Assembly (NCBI GenBank): GCA_948517135.1
Contig: CAORJJ010000054.1
Location: forward strand, 1-14,252
Length of the DNA: 14,252 bases
Direction: 5' to 3'
Source of the DNA: an uncultured Clostridia bacterium
Lineage (GTDB): Bacteria > Bacillota > Clostridia > TANB77 > CAG-508
Shown: piece by piece, positions 1-7,417 of the stretch
Position numbering within the stretch: the first letter of the stretch is position 1
Layout: each line of letters opens with the position of its first letter
Position numbers and translations under genes: made by a program
Notes under the pieces: model-generated
The model's database searches: none
Seen by the model: the letters and a program-made list of their open reading frames with translations, nothing else
Told to the model about the DNA's origin: nothing

Positions 1-2
1 AA

Positions 3-92
3 GTAAGCTATATTTTTGAATTTTTAATATTTGTATTATTGCAAGTTCTATTATTAAAACTATATTTTACTAACTCAAATAGCAATTTATAA
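3..92 (+). CDS. 3' end of an upstream (probable membrane) protein, partial
   Basis: An open frame runs in from the left edge and stops at TAA 90–92, directly before the murD ribosome site, which is the spacing expected of a preceding operon gene. The 29 visible residues include a very hydrophobic stretch (FEFLIFVLLQVLLLKLYF) that would make a C-terminal membrane helix, followed by a short polar tail. In many Firmicutes a membrane protein such as MraY precedes murD, but nothing here identifies the family. A chance open frame of this length in AT-rich DNA cannot be excluded. Confidence 0.4.
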   Translation, partial: VSYIFEFLIFVLLQVLLLKLYFTNSNSNL

Positions 93-102
93 AGGAGAAC
101 AT

Positions 103-1464
103 ATGTTAAAAGAATTATTAAATTATTTAGAAAATAAAAATATTGTTATTTTAGGATTTGGTATGGAAGGTGAATCAAGTTATAGATTTTTGAGAAAAAG
201 CTTTCCAGAAAAACAATTATTTATAGTAGATAAAAATATTAATTTATTAGAAGGTAAAACTGAATTAATGGAAGATCCTTTTTTAGAAGTATCATTAGGA
301 GAGAATTATTTACTTGGAATTGAGCAATATGACTTAATTTTAAAAGCTCCAGGAATTTCTTTAAAGGACATAGATATTTCAAATTTTGAAAATAAAATTA
401 CTAGTCAGTTAGAATTATTTTTGGAATTTTTTGATATATGTACAATTGGTATTACAGGAACTAAAGGAAAAAGTACAACTAGCTCTTTAATATATAAAAT
501 TTTAGAAGATCAACAAAAGCAAGCATTTCTTTTAGGAAATATAGGAGAGCCGATTTTTAATGATATTGAGAACATGGACGAAAATAGTATTGCAGTAATA
601 GAGCTTTCTTCACATGCATTAGAATTTGTAAAAAAATCTACTAGAATTGGAATTATTTTAGATATTTATGAGGAACATTTAGATCACTATAAATCATTAG
701 AAAAATATATTGAAGCTAAATATAATATAGCAAAATATCAAAACAATAATGATTTTCTAATTTACAATTTTGATAATGATTTTATGAATAATTACAATTT
801 TAAATATAAAGAAAATGATTTTGCAGTGTCTACTAAAAAAGTTCCTGAAGTAAAAAATAAGGTATTTTTAAAAGATAATTTCATATATTGTAATAATGAG
901 AAATGTATGAATATTGATGAAGAGATGAATTTAAAAGGAATGTATAACATTAATAATATAATGTTTATATTTGCTGTCTGCTGTATACTAAATCTTAATA
1001 TTGAGAAATCAATAAAATCAATAAAGGAATTTAAACCACTAGAACATAGATTGGAATTTGTTGCTAATGTAAATGGTGTAGAGTATTATAATAATTCAAT
1101 CGCTACAATTCCTGAATCTACAATTGAAGCAATTAAAGCTTTAAAAAATGTAAATACAGTTATTGTAGGTGGAAAGGATAGAGGAGTTAATCAGATTGAA
1201 TTTATAGAATATCTTAAAAATTGTGAAGTTGAAAATATTATATGTTTACCAAAAACTGGCGAATATATATATGAGGGATTAGAAGGATCTAATAAAAATA
1301 TATATTTTACAAGTGAATTGGAAGATGCTGTAAAAATAGCTAAAAAAGTTACTAAAAAAGACTTTACGTGCTTACTATCTCCAGCAGCATCAAGCTATGG
1401 ATACTTCAAGAACTTTGAAGAAAGAGGAAAACTATTTAAAAAGTATGTAATGTCCCCAAATTGA
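103..1464 (+). CDS. murD: UDP-N-acetylmuramoyl-L-alanine–glutamate ligase (MurD family)
   Basis: A cytoplasmic Mur ligase that adds glutamate to UDP-MurNAc-L-Ala during peptidoglycan precursor synthesis, using ATP. The 453 residues are typical for MurD. An N-terminal nucleotide-sugar domain carries ILGFGMEGESSYRF (about 16–29). The ATP loop GITGTKGKST is at 116–125. EEHLDHY with a downstream Lys in EAKYNI (about 206) matches the carbamoylated-lysine region. The C-terminal domain has EHRLEFVANVNGVEYYNNS and IPESTIEAIKAL, the MurD version of this region rather than the MurE one, and ends with LLSPAASSYGYF and NFEERG. One oddity is ELSSHAL (167–173), where canonical MurD usually reads ELSSFQL; SSHAL is more MurE-like. 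A MurD2-type (L-Glu-adding) paralogue is an alternative. The start is ATG after AAAGGAG (91–97). Confidence 0.85.
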   Translation: MLKELLNYLENKNIVILGFGMEGESSYRFLRKSFPEKQLFIVDKNINLLEGKTELMEDPFLEVSLGENYLLGIEQYDLILKAPGISLKDIDISNFENKITSQLELFLEFFDICTIGITGTKGKSTTSSLIYKILEDQQKQAFLLGNIGEPIFNDIENMDENSIAVIELSSHALEFVKKSTRIGIILDIYEEHLDHYKSLEKYIEAKYNIAKYQNNNDFLIYNFDNDFMNNYNFKYKENDFAVSTKKVPEVKNKVFLKDNFIYCNNEKCMNIDEEMNLKGMYNINNIMFIFAVCCILNLNIEKSIKSIKEFKPLEHRLEFVANVNGVEYYNNSIATIPESTIEAIKALKNVNTVIVGGKDRGVNQIEFIEYLKNCEVENIICLPKTGEYIYEGLEGSNKNIYFTSELEDAVKIAKKVTKKDFTCLLSPAASSYGYFKNFEERGKLFKKYVMSPN

Positions 1465-1545
1465 TGTTTTTAATGGGATATTTACATAAATATAATTCTT
1501 AATATGTCTGAATGTATTATAAAATGTACAAAAAAAGTAATAATT

Positions 1546-1565
1546 TTGGAAAAAGTTCCAATTTT
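1546..1565 (+). terminator. weak candidate terminator after murD
   Basis: A 6-bp perfect stem, TTGGAA/TTCCAA, with loop AAAG is followed by TTTTA. It is the only hairpin-plus-T signal between murD and the ssb promoter. The stem is short, so this is a tentative call. Confidence 0.3.
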
Positions 1566-1568
1566 ATG

Positions 1569-1597
1569 TAGACAAAAAAACAAAATTATGGTATACT
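1569..1597 (+). promoter_or_regulatory. sigma-A promoter of the ssb-like gene
   Basis: TAGACA (1569–1574) and TATACT (1592–1597) are separated by exactly 17 bp, with an extended -10 TGG just before TATACT. A second TATAAT follows at 1597–1602. Transcription would start near 1604, giving a leader of about 75 nt before the TTG start at 1680. The upstream stretch has A/T tracts but no obvious operator. Confidence 0.7.
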
Positions 1598-1679
1598 ATA
1601 ATTGTTTTATGGTAAAAAACGAGAAAAGATGAACATTATATGAAGAATACAGTAGATAAATATTAAGGAGGAAACGAAA

Positions 1680-2348
1680 TTGAATACAAATTATTCAGAA
1701 AACAATCACTTAGTATTAGTAGGAAAGGTAGTAAGTGAAAAAAATTACAGTCATGAAATTTATGGAGAAAAATTTTATGTATTTAATCTAGAAGTTGTTA
1801 GATTAAGTTCAACAGTTGATATTATACCAATCACTGTATCAGAAAGATTACTAACAACAATAGATTTAGAAATTGGTAAAAAAGTAAGAGTTGAAGGTCA
1901 ATTTAGATCTTATAACAATTATGAAAATGAAAGAAACAGATTAATATTAACTGTATTTGCAAAAGAAGTTATTGAACAAGAAGAATGTGAAGAAGATAAA
2001 GAGGAAGTAACAAACGAAGTTACATTAGTTGGATATGTTTGTAAAAAACCTATTTATAGACAAACACCATTTGGAAGAGAAATTGCAGATATATTATTAG
2101 CAGTTAACAGAGCTTATAACAAATCTGATTACATACCAAGTATTGCTTGGGGAAGAAATGCTAGATTTTGCCAAAATATGGAAGTTGGAACTGAAGTAAA
2201 AATAACAGGTAGAGTTCAATCAAGAAATTATGAGAAAAAATATGAAGATGGAACTGTGGAAACAAGAGTGGCTTATGAAGTTTCAATTGCTAGTATGGAA
2301 ATAGCTAGTGAAGAAGAAAATGAAGAACAAACTGAAGAAGTTGTTTAA
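1680..2348 (+). CDS. single-stranded DNA-binding protein with two tandem OB folds
   Basis: Binds single-stranded DNA; probable role in replication, recombination or repair. The 222 residues contain two OB-fold units. The first (about 9–98) is divergent: HLVLVGKVVSE, FYVFNLEVVR, GKKVRVEGQF. The second (about 112–208) is clearly SSB-like: NEVTLVGYV, GREIADILLAVNRAYNKSDYI, IAWGRNARF, GTEVKITGRVQSRNY. An acidic linker (99–110) joins them. The C-terminus is acidic (EEENEEQTEEVV) but lacks the hydrophobic tip (…PF) by which ordinary SSB recruits partners. The two-domain layout means one chain supplies two folds, unlike the one-fold tetrameric SSB. Translation starts at TTG 1680, eight bases after AAGGAGG (1665–1671). 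It is monocistronic, with its own promoter. Which SSB paralogue this is, and whether the cell has another, cannot be told here. Confidence 0.8.
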   Translation: MNTNYSENNHLVLVGKVVSEKNYSHEIYGEKFYVFNLEVVRLSSTVDIIPITVSERLLTTIDLEIGKKVRVEGQFRSYNNYENERNRLILTVFAKEVIEQEECEEDKEEVTNEVTLVGYVCKKPIYRQTPFGREIADILLAVNRAYNKSDYIPSIAWGRNARFCQNMEVGTEVKITGRVQSRNYEKKYEDGTVETRVAYEVSIASMEIASEEENEEQTEEVV

Positions 2349-2375
2349 GATATAAATTAAATTTATATAAATTTT

Positions 2376-2435
2376 AGCAAATTATATACGTTCATGTGCT
2401 AACAGAAGTTGGTATGTGGACGTATTTCTTTTGCT
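2376..2435 (+). other. long RNA hairpin in the ssb 3' region (structured RNA or atypical terminator)
   Basis: Starting 27 nt after the ssb stop, arms 2386–2403 and 2408–2425 pair over 18 consecutive positions around an AGAA loop (2404–2407). A further outer stem, AGCAAA (2376–2381) with TTTGCT (2430–2435), encloses a 4x4 internal loop. Six of the 18 inner pairs are G·U read on the + strand and would be A·C on the – strand, so the structure is an RNA read in the ssb direction. A T-rich tail (TTTAGATAAGTTTTTT) follows, but the first T's are interrupted, so it is not a textbook terminator. I do not recognise it as a known riboswitch or RNA family. It lies upstream of the next promoter (2454), so it belongs to the ssb transcript or is a separate small RNA. 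Confidence 0.7.
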
Positions 2436-2453
2436 TTAGATAAGTTTTTTATA

Positions 2454-2481
2454 TTGACAATTTTTAAAGTAAATATATAAT
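2454..2481 (+). promoter_or_regulatory. consensus sigma-A promoter of the Na/Pi transporter gene
   Basis: Perfect TTGACA (2454–2459) and perfect TATAAT (2476–2481) with 16 bp between. The start would be near 2488, leaving a leader of about 55 nt before the TTG start. The -35 lies just after the hairpin's T-rich tail, so this gene is transcribed separately from ssb. Confidence 0.8.
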
Positions 2482-2542
2482 AATTCTGTATGCTTATATA
2501 TCTAAAATGTGGATACAATATCTATATTAAGAGGTGAAAAAA

Positions 2543-4327
2543 TTGAATATATTAATATCAGTAATTAAATTGCTTGGTGGTGTTGCTTTATTAATTTATG
2601 GAATGAAAATATTAAGTGCAAATTTGAAGAAAATTTCAGGTGGAAAACTTGAAAAAATTTTAGTATCAGCCACAGATAATATGTTTAAAGGCTTATTAAC
2701 AGGAATATTAATTACAGTTGCAACACAAAGCTCTTCAGCAACAACTTTGATTGTTGTTGGACTTGTTAATTCAGATATTTTAAAATTGAAAAATTCTATT
2801 CCTATAATAATGGGGGCAAATATTGGAACAACAATAACATCACAAATTTTAAGACTTACAAGTCTAAGTGGAGATAGTTGGATTTCATTATTTACTCCAC
2901 AAACATTAGCTCCAATATTTATTTTACTTGGTGTGCTAATTATGGAAATTCCAAAAAGTAAAAAGTCAACTGATATAGGACAAATGATAATGGGAATTGG
3001 ATTGCTATTTACAGGAATGATTACAATGATAGATATAGCAAGTAGCTTTAGTAAATTACCAATATTATCACAAATATTAGCAACATTATCTAATCCAATA
3101 TTAGGAGTAATTGCAGGTGCTTTTATTACTGCATTACTACAAAGTTCTGCTGCAACAGTTGGGATTTTGCAAGCCATATCAACTTCAGGAGTAATGACGT
3201 ATGCAACTACATTACCAATAATTTTAGGTCAAAATATTGGGACATGTGCTACTTCAATATTTGGATGTGTTGGTGGTTCAAAAAATGCCAAAAGAGCTGC
3301 CGCAGTACACTTATATTTTAATTTGATTGGAACAATAATATTTTTAATTGTTATATATACTTATCAATATTTTATAGGATTTACATTTTGGAATTCAGCA
3401 ATAGACATGGGACAAATTGCAAATTTCCATACATTTTTTAATGTAGTATCAACAATAGTATTATTACCATTTGTTAATTTTATTGAAAAGTTAACTATTC
3501 TTACTTTTAGAGATAAAAGTGAAAATTCAGATGATGATGATGATGAAAGTGATTATTTAACAGTATTAAATATGTTAGATGAAAAATTTACAAAAATGCC
3601 TAATATAGCTATAATAAATAGTACTTCAGTAGTAGAAAAAATGATTGAGCTTGGTGAAAAAAGTTTTAGAAAATCTATGGAATTATTAGGTAAATTTGAT
3701 AGAAAAAGATTAGAAAAAATGCAAAAAAGGGAAGATGCAATAGATAAAATTGAGGAAAATGTTACAGGTTTTTTAGTGGAACTTGGAAATTTTGATCTGT
3801 CAGATCAAGAATCAAAAACTGTTACAACTTTACTAAAAATAGAATCTGAGTTTGAAAAAGTAGGTGATTATGCCTTTAAATTTTCTAAAATAGTAGAAGA
3901 TATGAATGATAAAAATATCAAGTTTTCAAAATCTGCATACACAAACTGTGAAAGAATGTATAAAATTACAGAAGATATAATTTTAAATACAATAAAATGT
4001 TTTAAAGACAAAGACATTAAAATTGCAATAGAAATTGAAGCACTAAAAGAATATGCAGAAGTACAAAGAGAACAATATAGAAATGAACATATAGAAAGAT
4101 TAAAAGAAGGAAAGTGTAATGTAGAAAGTGGAATTGCATTTTTAGAAATTTTAACTATATGTGAAAAGATAATTGATCACTGTTCAAACGTTTCTATATT
4201 TACAACAAATTATATGACAAATGAAAGTTTTATAACTAAACATGAATTTTTTAATAGAGTTTATAAAGCAGAAAGTGAGCTTTTGAAAAATAAACTAAAT
4301 GAATGTGGTCACAAATATGCTATTTAA
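2543..4327 (+). CDS. Na+/phosphate cotransporter, NptA/PhoU-domain type
   Basis: An inner-membrane Na+-dependent phosphate carrier (Na/Pi cotransporter family II, bacterial NptA type). Residues 1–320 are hydrophobic and contain the duplicated family signature: QSSSATT (62–68) with GANIGTT (91–97), then QSSAATV (200–206) with GQNIGTC (229–235). These are the paired re-entrant repeats that bind substrate. After an Asp-rich linker (about 330–336) comes a helical, charged C-terminal domain (about 345–590) of the PhoU-like type found in bacterial members. The upstream GTG at 2534 overlaps the ribosome site AAGAGGTG (2529–2536), so TTG 2543, six bases after it, is the likely start (594 aa). The gene stands alone between its own promoter and terminator. 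Import or export direction, and phosphate versus another anion, cannot be told from sequence. Confidence 0.88.
   Translation: MNILISVIKLLGGVALLIYGMKILSANLKKISGGKLEKILVSATDNMFKGLLTGILITVATQSSSATTLIVVGLVNSDILKLKNSIPIIMGANIGTTITSQILRLTSLSGDSWISLFTPQTLAPIFILLGVLIMEIPKSKKSTDIGQMIMGIGLLFTGMITMIDIASSFSKLPILSQILATLSNPILGVIAGAFITALLQSSAATVGILQAISTSGVMTYATTLPIILGQNIGTCATSIFGCVGGSKNAKRAAAVHLYFNLIGTIIFLIVIYTYQYFIGFTFWNSAIDMGQIANFHTFFNVVSTIVLLPFVNFIEKLTILTFRDKSENSDDDDDESDYLTVLNMLDEKFTKMPNIAIINSTSVVEKMIELGEKSFRKSMELLGKFDRKRLEKMQKREDAIDKIEENVTGFLVELGNFDLSDQESKTVTTLLKIESEFEKVGDYAFKFSKIVEDMNDKNIKFSKSAYTNCERMYKITEDIILNTIKCFKDKDIKIAIEIEALKEYAEVQREQYRNEHIERLKEGKCNVESGIAFLEILTICEKIIDHCSNVSIFTTNYMTNESFITKHEFFNRVYKAESELLKNKLNECGHKYAI
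3530..3544 (+). repeat. (GAT)5 trinucleotide repeat inside the transporter gene
   Basis: Five in-frame GAT codons encode an Asp run in the linker between the membrane domain and the PhoU-like domain. Slippage would change linker length in whole residues without breaking the frame. Confidence 0.8.
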
Positions 4328-4333
4328 TAAGTA

Positions 4334-4367
4334 AAATACCAATATAAAAATATATTGGTATTTTTTT
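4334..4367 (+). terminator. Rho-independent terminator of the Na/Pi transporter
   Basis: A perfect 13-bp inverted repeat (4334–4346 with 4351–4363, core ACCAATATA/TATATTGGT) with an AAAA loop is followed by a T-tract to 4367. It starts six bases after the transporter stop codon. Confidence 0.9.
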
Positions 4368-4378
4368 AATTAAAAGTA

Positions 4379-4407
4379 TATATTTTTTTTTGAAGATTTG
4401 ATATAAT
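4379..4407 (+). promoter_or_regulatory. extended -10 promoter of the lspA–rluD operon
   Basis: A perfect TATAAT (4402–4407) is preceded by TGA (extended -10). The -35 position 17 bp upstream is only weakly matched (TATATT, 4379–4384). A run of nine T's (4383–4391) sits at the -35/spacer boundary. The start would be near 4414 and the ribosome site AAGGAG is at 4427–4432. Confidence 0.55.
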
Positions 4408-4442
4408 CTAAAATATCTATAATCATAAGGAGTTAGTGCGAA

Positions 4443-6179
4443 ATGGAAAATAAAAATGTTAAACCAAATGAGGTTGAAGCAAAAGAAATAATAGAAAAAA
4501 AAGATTTTACAAAAGATAATAAAGTAATAAGTATAATTTTTCATATAGTTGCTGTTGTGTGTATTATTATATTTTGTAGTGCAATATCACCAAAAACTTT
4601 GCAAAATGATACATTTTATACAATTCCAATAGGTGAATATATTTATAATAATGGAATTTCAGATTTAACAACAGATAATTTTTCTTGGCATGAATTACCA
4701 TATACATATCCACATTGGCTATATGATTTAATGATGTTTCTAATTTATGATAATTTTGGACAAGCAGGTATATATGTTTCAACAATGGCATTTACATCAA
4801 TTTTGGGAATATCAATTTATATATTATGTAATAAAAAATCAAAAAATAAAGTGGTGTCATTTGTGCTTTCAATAGGAGCAATTTATTTGATGAAATCATT
4901 TATTGCAGCAAGAGCACAACTTGTAACATTTATATTATTTGTGTGGGCAGTATTTTTTATAGAAAAATTTTTGGAGACAAAAAAAGTACGATATGCAGTA
5001 CCATTAGTGTTAATACCATTATTAATTGCTAATTTGCATTGTGCGGTATTTCCATTCTACTTTGTATTATTTTTACCATATATAGCAGAATATTTATTAA
5101 CATGTTTTGTAGATTGGGATTTGGATGTAAGAATATTTTCAAGATTTACTAAAATAATTAATAAATTTACTAAAAAAGAAACCAAAAAAGAAAAATTTGC
5201 AAAAAGGATAGAAAAACTTGAATTTATAAAATCAGAAAGAAAAAGAAAGAGAAATATAATTAGAGAAAAGCCTTATAAAATAAAGGTACAAAAAAATCAT
5301 GTTGTTTTATTATTAATAGGAATAATGTTATTTGGTGTATGTACTGGTTTTTTGAATCCTGCTGGTGATGGTGCTTATAAGTATCTTCCAAAAACGATGA
5401 ACGGAAATACAATGAGATCTATAAATGAACACTTACCATTAACACTTGCAGAAAATAACGAATTTGCTATTACTTTAATTATATTTTTACTAATTTTAAT
5501 ATTTACAGATACAAAAATAAAATTACCAGATTTATTTATGCTTGTTGGGTTAACACTATTATCATTTTATTCAAGAAGACAAGTATCAATATTTGCAATA
5601 ATATGTGCTCCAATTCTTGCAAGATTAATTGGAGATATGGTAGCCAAATATGATAGTGAAACCTTTAAAAAATTAGAGAGATTTGTTGCAGATTGGTTTG
5701 GAGCAATTGTTGTTACATGTTTATTTGTAATATTAGGTGCACATATTATAAAGCCAACTATTAAAAGTGATTATATAGATGAATCATCATATCCAGTAAA
5801 TGCATCAGATTGGATTTTAAGCAATTTAGACATAAATAATCTAAAATTATATAATGAATATAATTATGGCGCTTATTTACTATTTAGAGGAATACCAGTG
5901 TTCATAGATTCTAGATGTGATCTATATTCACCAGAATTTAATGAAGATAAAGAAAATGGAATAGAAGGTCGAGATATTTTTTCAGATGCATTAAACATAC
6001 CAGCTATATCTGTTGATTATGAAAGTAAATTTGAAGAGTATGGTGTAACACATGTTATATTATATTCAAATGCAAAACTTGCAATGATATTAGAAGATGA
6101 TTCAAATTATAAAACAATTTATAGCGAGGGTAATTTCAAAATTTTTGAAAGATTATCAGAAGTTGCAAAGGGGAATTAA
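4443..6179 (+). CDS. polytopic membrane protein, GT-C glycosyltransferase-like
   Basis: A 578-residue integral membrane protein with about ten hydrophobic segments, the first at 29–48. Just after it come DTFYTIPIGEYIYNNGISDL (56–75) and DNFSWHELPYTYPHWLYD (78–95). This resembles the first extracytoplasmic loop of bacterial GT-C-like proteins, which carry an acidic residue, a short G-x-x-I helix and a 'D.FS…HW' motif. The soluble C-terminus has YPVNASDWIL (450–459), NEYNYGAYL (471–479) and VFIDSRCDLYS (486–496), also typical of that uncharacterised family. A Lys/Arg-rich cytoplasmic loop (about 240–285) is unusually long and basic. The likely role is sugar transfer from a lipid carrier, but the substrate is unknown and catalysis is unproven. 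The start is ATG after AAGGAG. It leads the operon and its stop overlaps the lspA start, so the two are probably translationally coupled. Confidence 0.65.
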   Translation: MENKNVKPNEVEAKEIIEKKDFTKDNKVISIIFHIVAVVCIIIFCSAISPKTLQNDTFYTIPIGEYIYNNGISDLTTDNFSWHELPYTYPHWLYDLMMFLIYDNFGQAGIYVSTMAFTSILGISIYILCNKKSKNKVVSFVLSIGAIYLMKSFIAARAQLVTFILFVWAVFFIEKFLETKKVRYAVPLVLIPLLIANLHCAVFPFYFVLFLPYIAEYLLTCFVDWDLDVRIFSRFTKIINKFTKKETKKEKFAKRIEKLEFIKSERKRKRNIIREKPYKIKVQKNHVVLLLIGIMLFGVCTGFLNPAGDGAYKYLPKTMNGNTMRSINEHLPLTLAENNEFAITLIIFLLILIFTDTKIKLPDLFMLVGLTLLSFYSRRQVSIFAIICAPILARLIGDMVAKYDSETFKKLERFVADWFGAIVVTCLFVILGAHIIKPTIKSDYIDESSYPVNASDWILSNLDINNLKLYNEYNYGAYLLFRGIPVFIDSRCDLYSPEFNEDKENGIEGRDIFSDALNIPAISVDYESKFEEYGVTHVILYSNAKLAMILEDDSNYKTIYSEGNFKIFERLSEVAKGN

Positions 6180-6628
6180 TGAAAAATAAAATTATAAGAC
6201 TATTAGTTATTGTTGTTACAATACTAATTGTGGTAGATCAAACTAGTAAGCTATTAGTTAGCAATAGATTAGTAAATGGATCTATTGGAAATGAAAAGTT
6301 TGGACTAGAAATTACTTCTAACACAGGTATGGCATTTGGATTTAATGATGGGAGTAATGGTAAAAATATTGTATTAACAATTTTTATATTATTAATAATT
6401 GCTACATTTATAAAAAATCAATTAGAAAGGATTGATACTAAAACAGCACTTGCACTTTCATTTGCAATTTCTGGTGGTATTAGTAATTTAATTGATAGAA
6501 TGTTTAGAGGTGGGGTATTTGATTTTATAAAGTTTTACAATATTACATTTAATTTAGCTGATATATTTGTTGTATTAGGATGGATTTTATTAGTAGTTTT
6601 CCTAATAGATTATTCAAGAAAAAATTAG
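6179..6628 (+). CDS. lspA: lipoprotein signal peptidase (signal peptidase II)
   Basis: Cleaves the signal peptide of diacylglyceryl-modified prolipoproteins within the cytoplasmic membrane. It is an aspartyl protease with four membrane helices. The 149-residue length is normal. The first helix is followed by VVDQTSK (18–24), then the conserved SNTGMAFG (47–54). The catalytic aspartates are visible as D106 in SNLIDR and D128 in FNLADI. The ATG shares its A with the TAA stop of the upstream membrane-protein gene (TAATG), with AAGGGG just before it, indicating translational coupling. lspA followed (here after one gene) by an rluD-type gene is the usual Firmicute arrangement. Confidence 0.96.
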   Translation: MKNKIIRLLVIVVTILIVVDQTSKLLVSNRLVNGSIGNEKFGLEITSNTGMAFGFNDGSNGKNIVLTIFILLIIATFIKNQLERIDTKTALALSFAISGGISNLIDRMFRGGVFDFIKFYNITFNLADIFVVLGWILLVVFLIDYSRKN

Positions 6629-6640
6629 AGGTGTAGGATT

Positions 6641-7393
6641 TTGCGTAATACAGTTAGAATTTTAGGTATTGATATAGATAATATTGATATAGAGGATGCG
6701 GGGAATATAACAAAGAATTTAATAGAAAATAGCAATAAGTCTTGTAAGATAGTAGTTGCGCCAAATACAGAATTTATTATGATGGCACAAAAAGATAAAG
6801 AATTTTTTGATATTTTAAGAAGTGCTGAACTTGCTACTCCTGATAGTGTTGGTGTAATGATAGGTGGAAATAAACAAAACAAACCTTTTAAACAAAGAAT
6901 ACCAGGACAGTCTTATTTTAGAAAGATATTAGAAGTTGGAGAAAAAGAAAATTGGTCATTTTATCTTTTAGGAGGTAAAGGAGATGTTGCAAGATTAACT
7001 GCTGAACATGTAAAAAAAGATTATCCTAATGTTAATATTGTAGGATATCATGAAGGATTTTTTGATAATGAAACAGAAGAAGATGTAATTTCTGAAATAA
7101 ATAAATTACAACCTAATGTTCTTTTTGTTGCAATGGGAGCACCATTACAAGAGAAGTGGATTGCAAAACATAAACACGAACTTAAAGTTGATGTTGCAGC
7201 TGGACAAGGTGGTACATTTGATTATGAAGCTGGTAAAATAAAAAGAGCACCTAAAGTATTTCAAACTTTAGGAATAGAATGGTTTTGGAGATTAGTATTA
7301 CAGCCATCTAGATTTTTTAGAATGTTAGCACTTCCAGTTTATTTGATAAAAATTACTTTTACAAAAGATATAACAAAAGGAAAATTTGATTAA
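6641..7393 (+). CDS. WecG/TagA/CpsF family glycosyltransferase (GT26)
   Basis: Members transfer a sugar, typically N-acetylmannosamine from UDP-ManNAc, to undecaprenyl-PP-GlcNAc at the cytoplasmic membrane face. This is the first committed step of wall teichoic acid, or a step of enterobacterial common antigen or capsule. The 250 residues are family length. Motifs: VVAPNTEFI (38–46); ATPDSVGVM (65–73), whose Asp aligns with the proposed catalytic base (usually PDG, here PDS); LLGGKGDVA (109–117); VAMGAPLQEKW (163–173); GQGGTFDYEAG and KRAP (188–204). EWFWRLVLQPSRFFRM (213–228) begins the membrane-binding C-terminal appendage. The start is TTG 6641, seven bases after AGAGGTG, which overlaps the lspA stop. 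It sits between lspA and rluD, an insertion into the common pair. The exact donor and the polymer are unknown. Confidence 0.88.
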   Translation: MRNTVRILGIDIDNIDIEDAGNITKNLIENSNKSCKIVVAPNTEFIMMAQKDKEFFDILRSAELATPDSVGVMIGGNKQNKPFKQRIPGQSYFRKILEVGEKENWSFYLLGGKGDVARLTAEHVKKDYPNVNIVGYHEGFFDNETEEDVISEINKLQPNVLFVAMGAPLQEKWIAKHKHELKVDVAAGQGGTFDYEAGKIKRAPKVFQTLGIEWFWRLVLQPSRFFRMLALPVYLIKITFTKDITKGKFD

Positions 7394-7417
7394 ATGTTTT
7401 TAGAGAGGATGTAAGTT

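Noticed and set aside
1640..1666. Eight-codon leader peptide upstream of the ssb-like gene (ATG 1640, stop overlapping the ribosome site)
   Set aside because: No convincing ribosome site before it and no run of regulatory codons or attenuator structure; likely chance.
2534..2542. GTG 2534 as start of the Na/Pi transporter
   Set aside because: The GTG is part of the AAGAGGTG ribosome site itself; TTG 2543 has correct spacing.
2596..3177. 193-codon open frame on the minus strand inside the transporter gene
   Set aside because: It lies antisense to a well-supported membrane protein, has no ribosome site, and its hydrophobic, Ile/Pro/Asn-rich composition is the mirror of the transporter codons.
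4320..4791. Two 74-codon minus-strand frames over the terminator and start of the GT-C-like gene
   Set aside because: Phe/Tyr/Ile-rich translations of A-rich DNA; one crosses a terminator and promoter, neither has a ribosome site.
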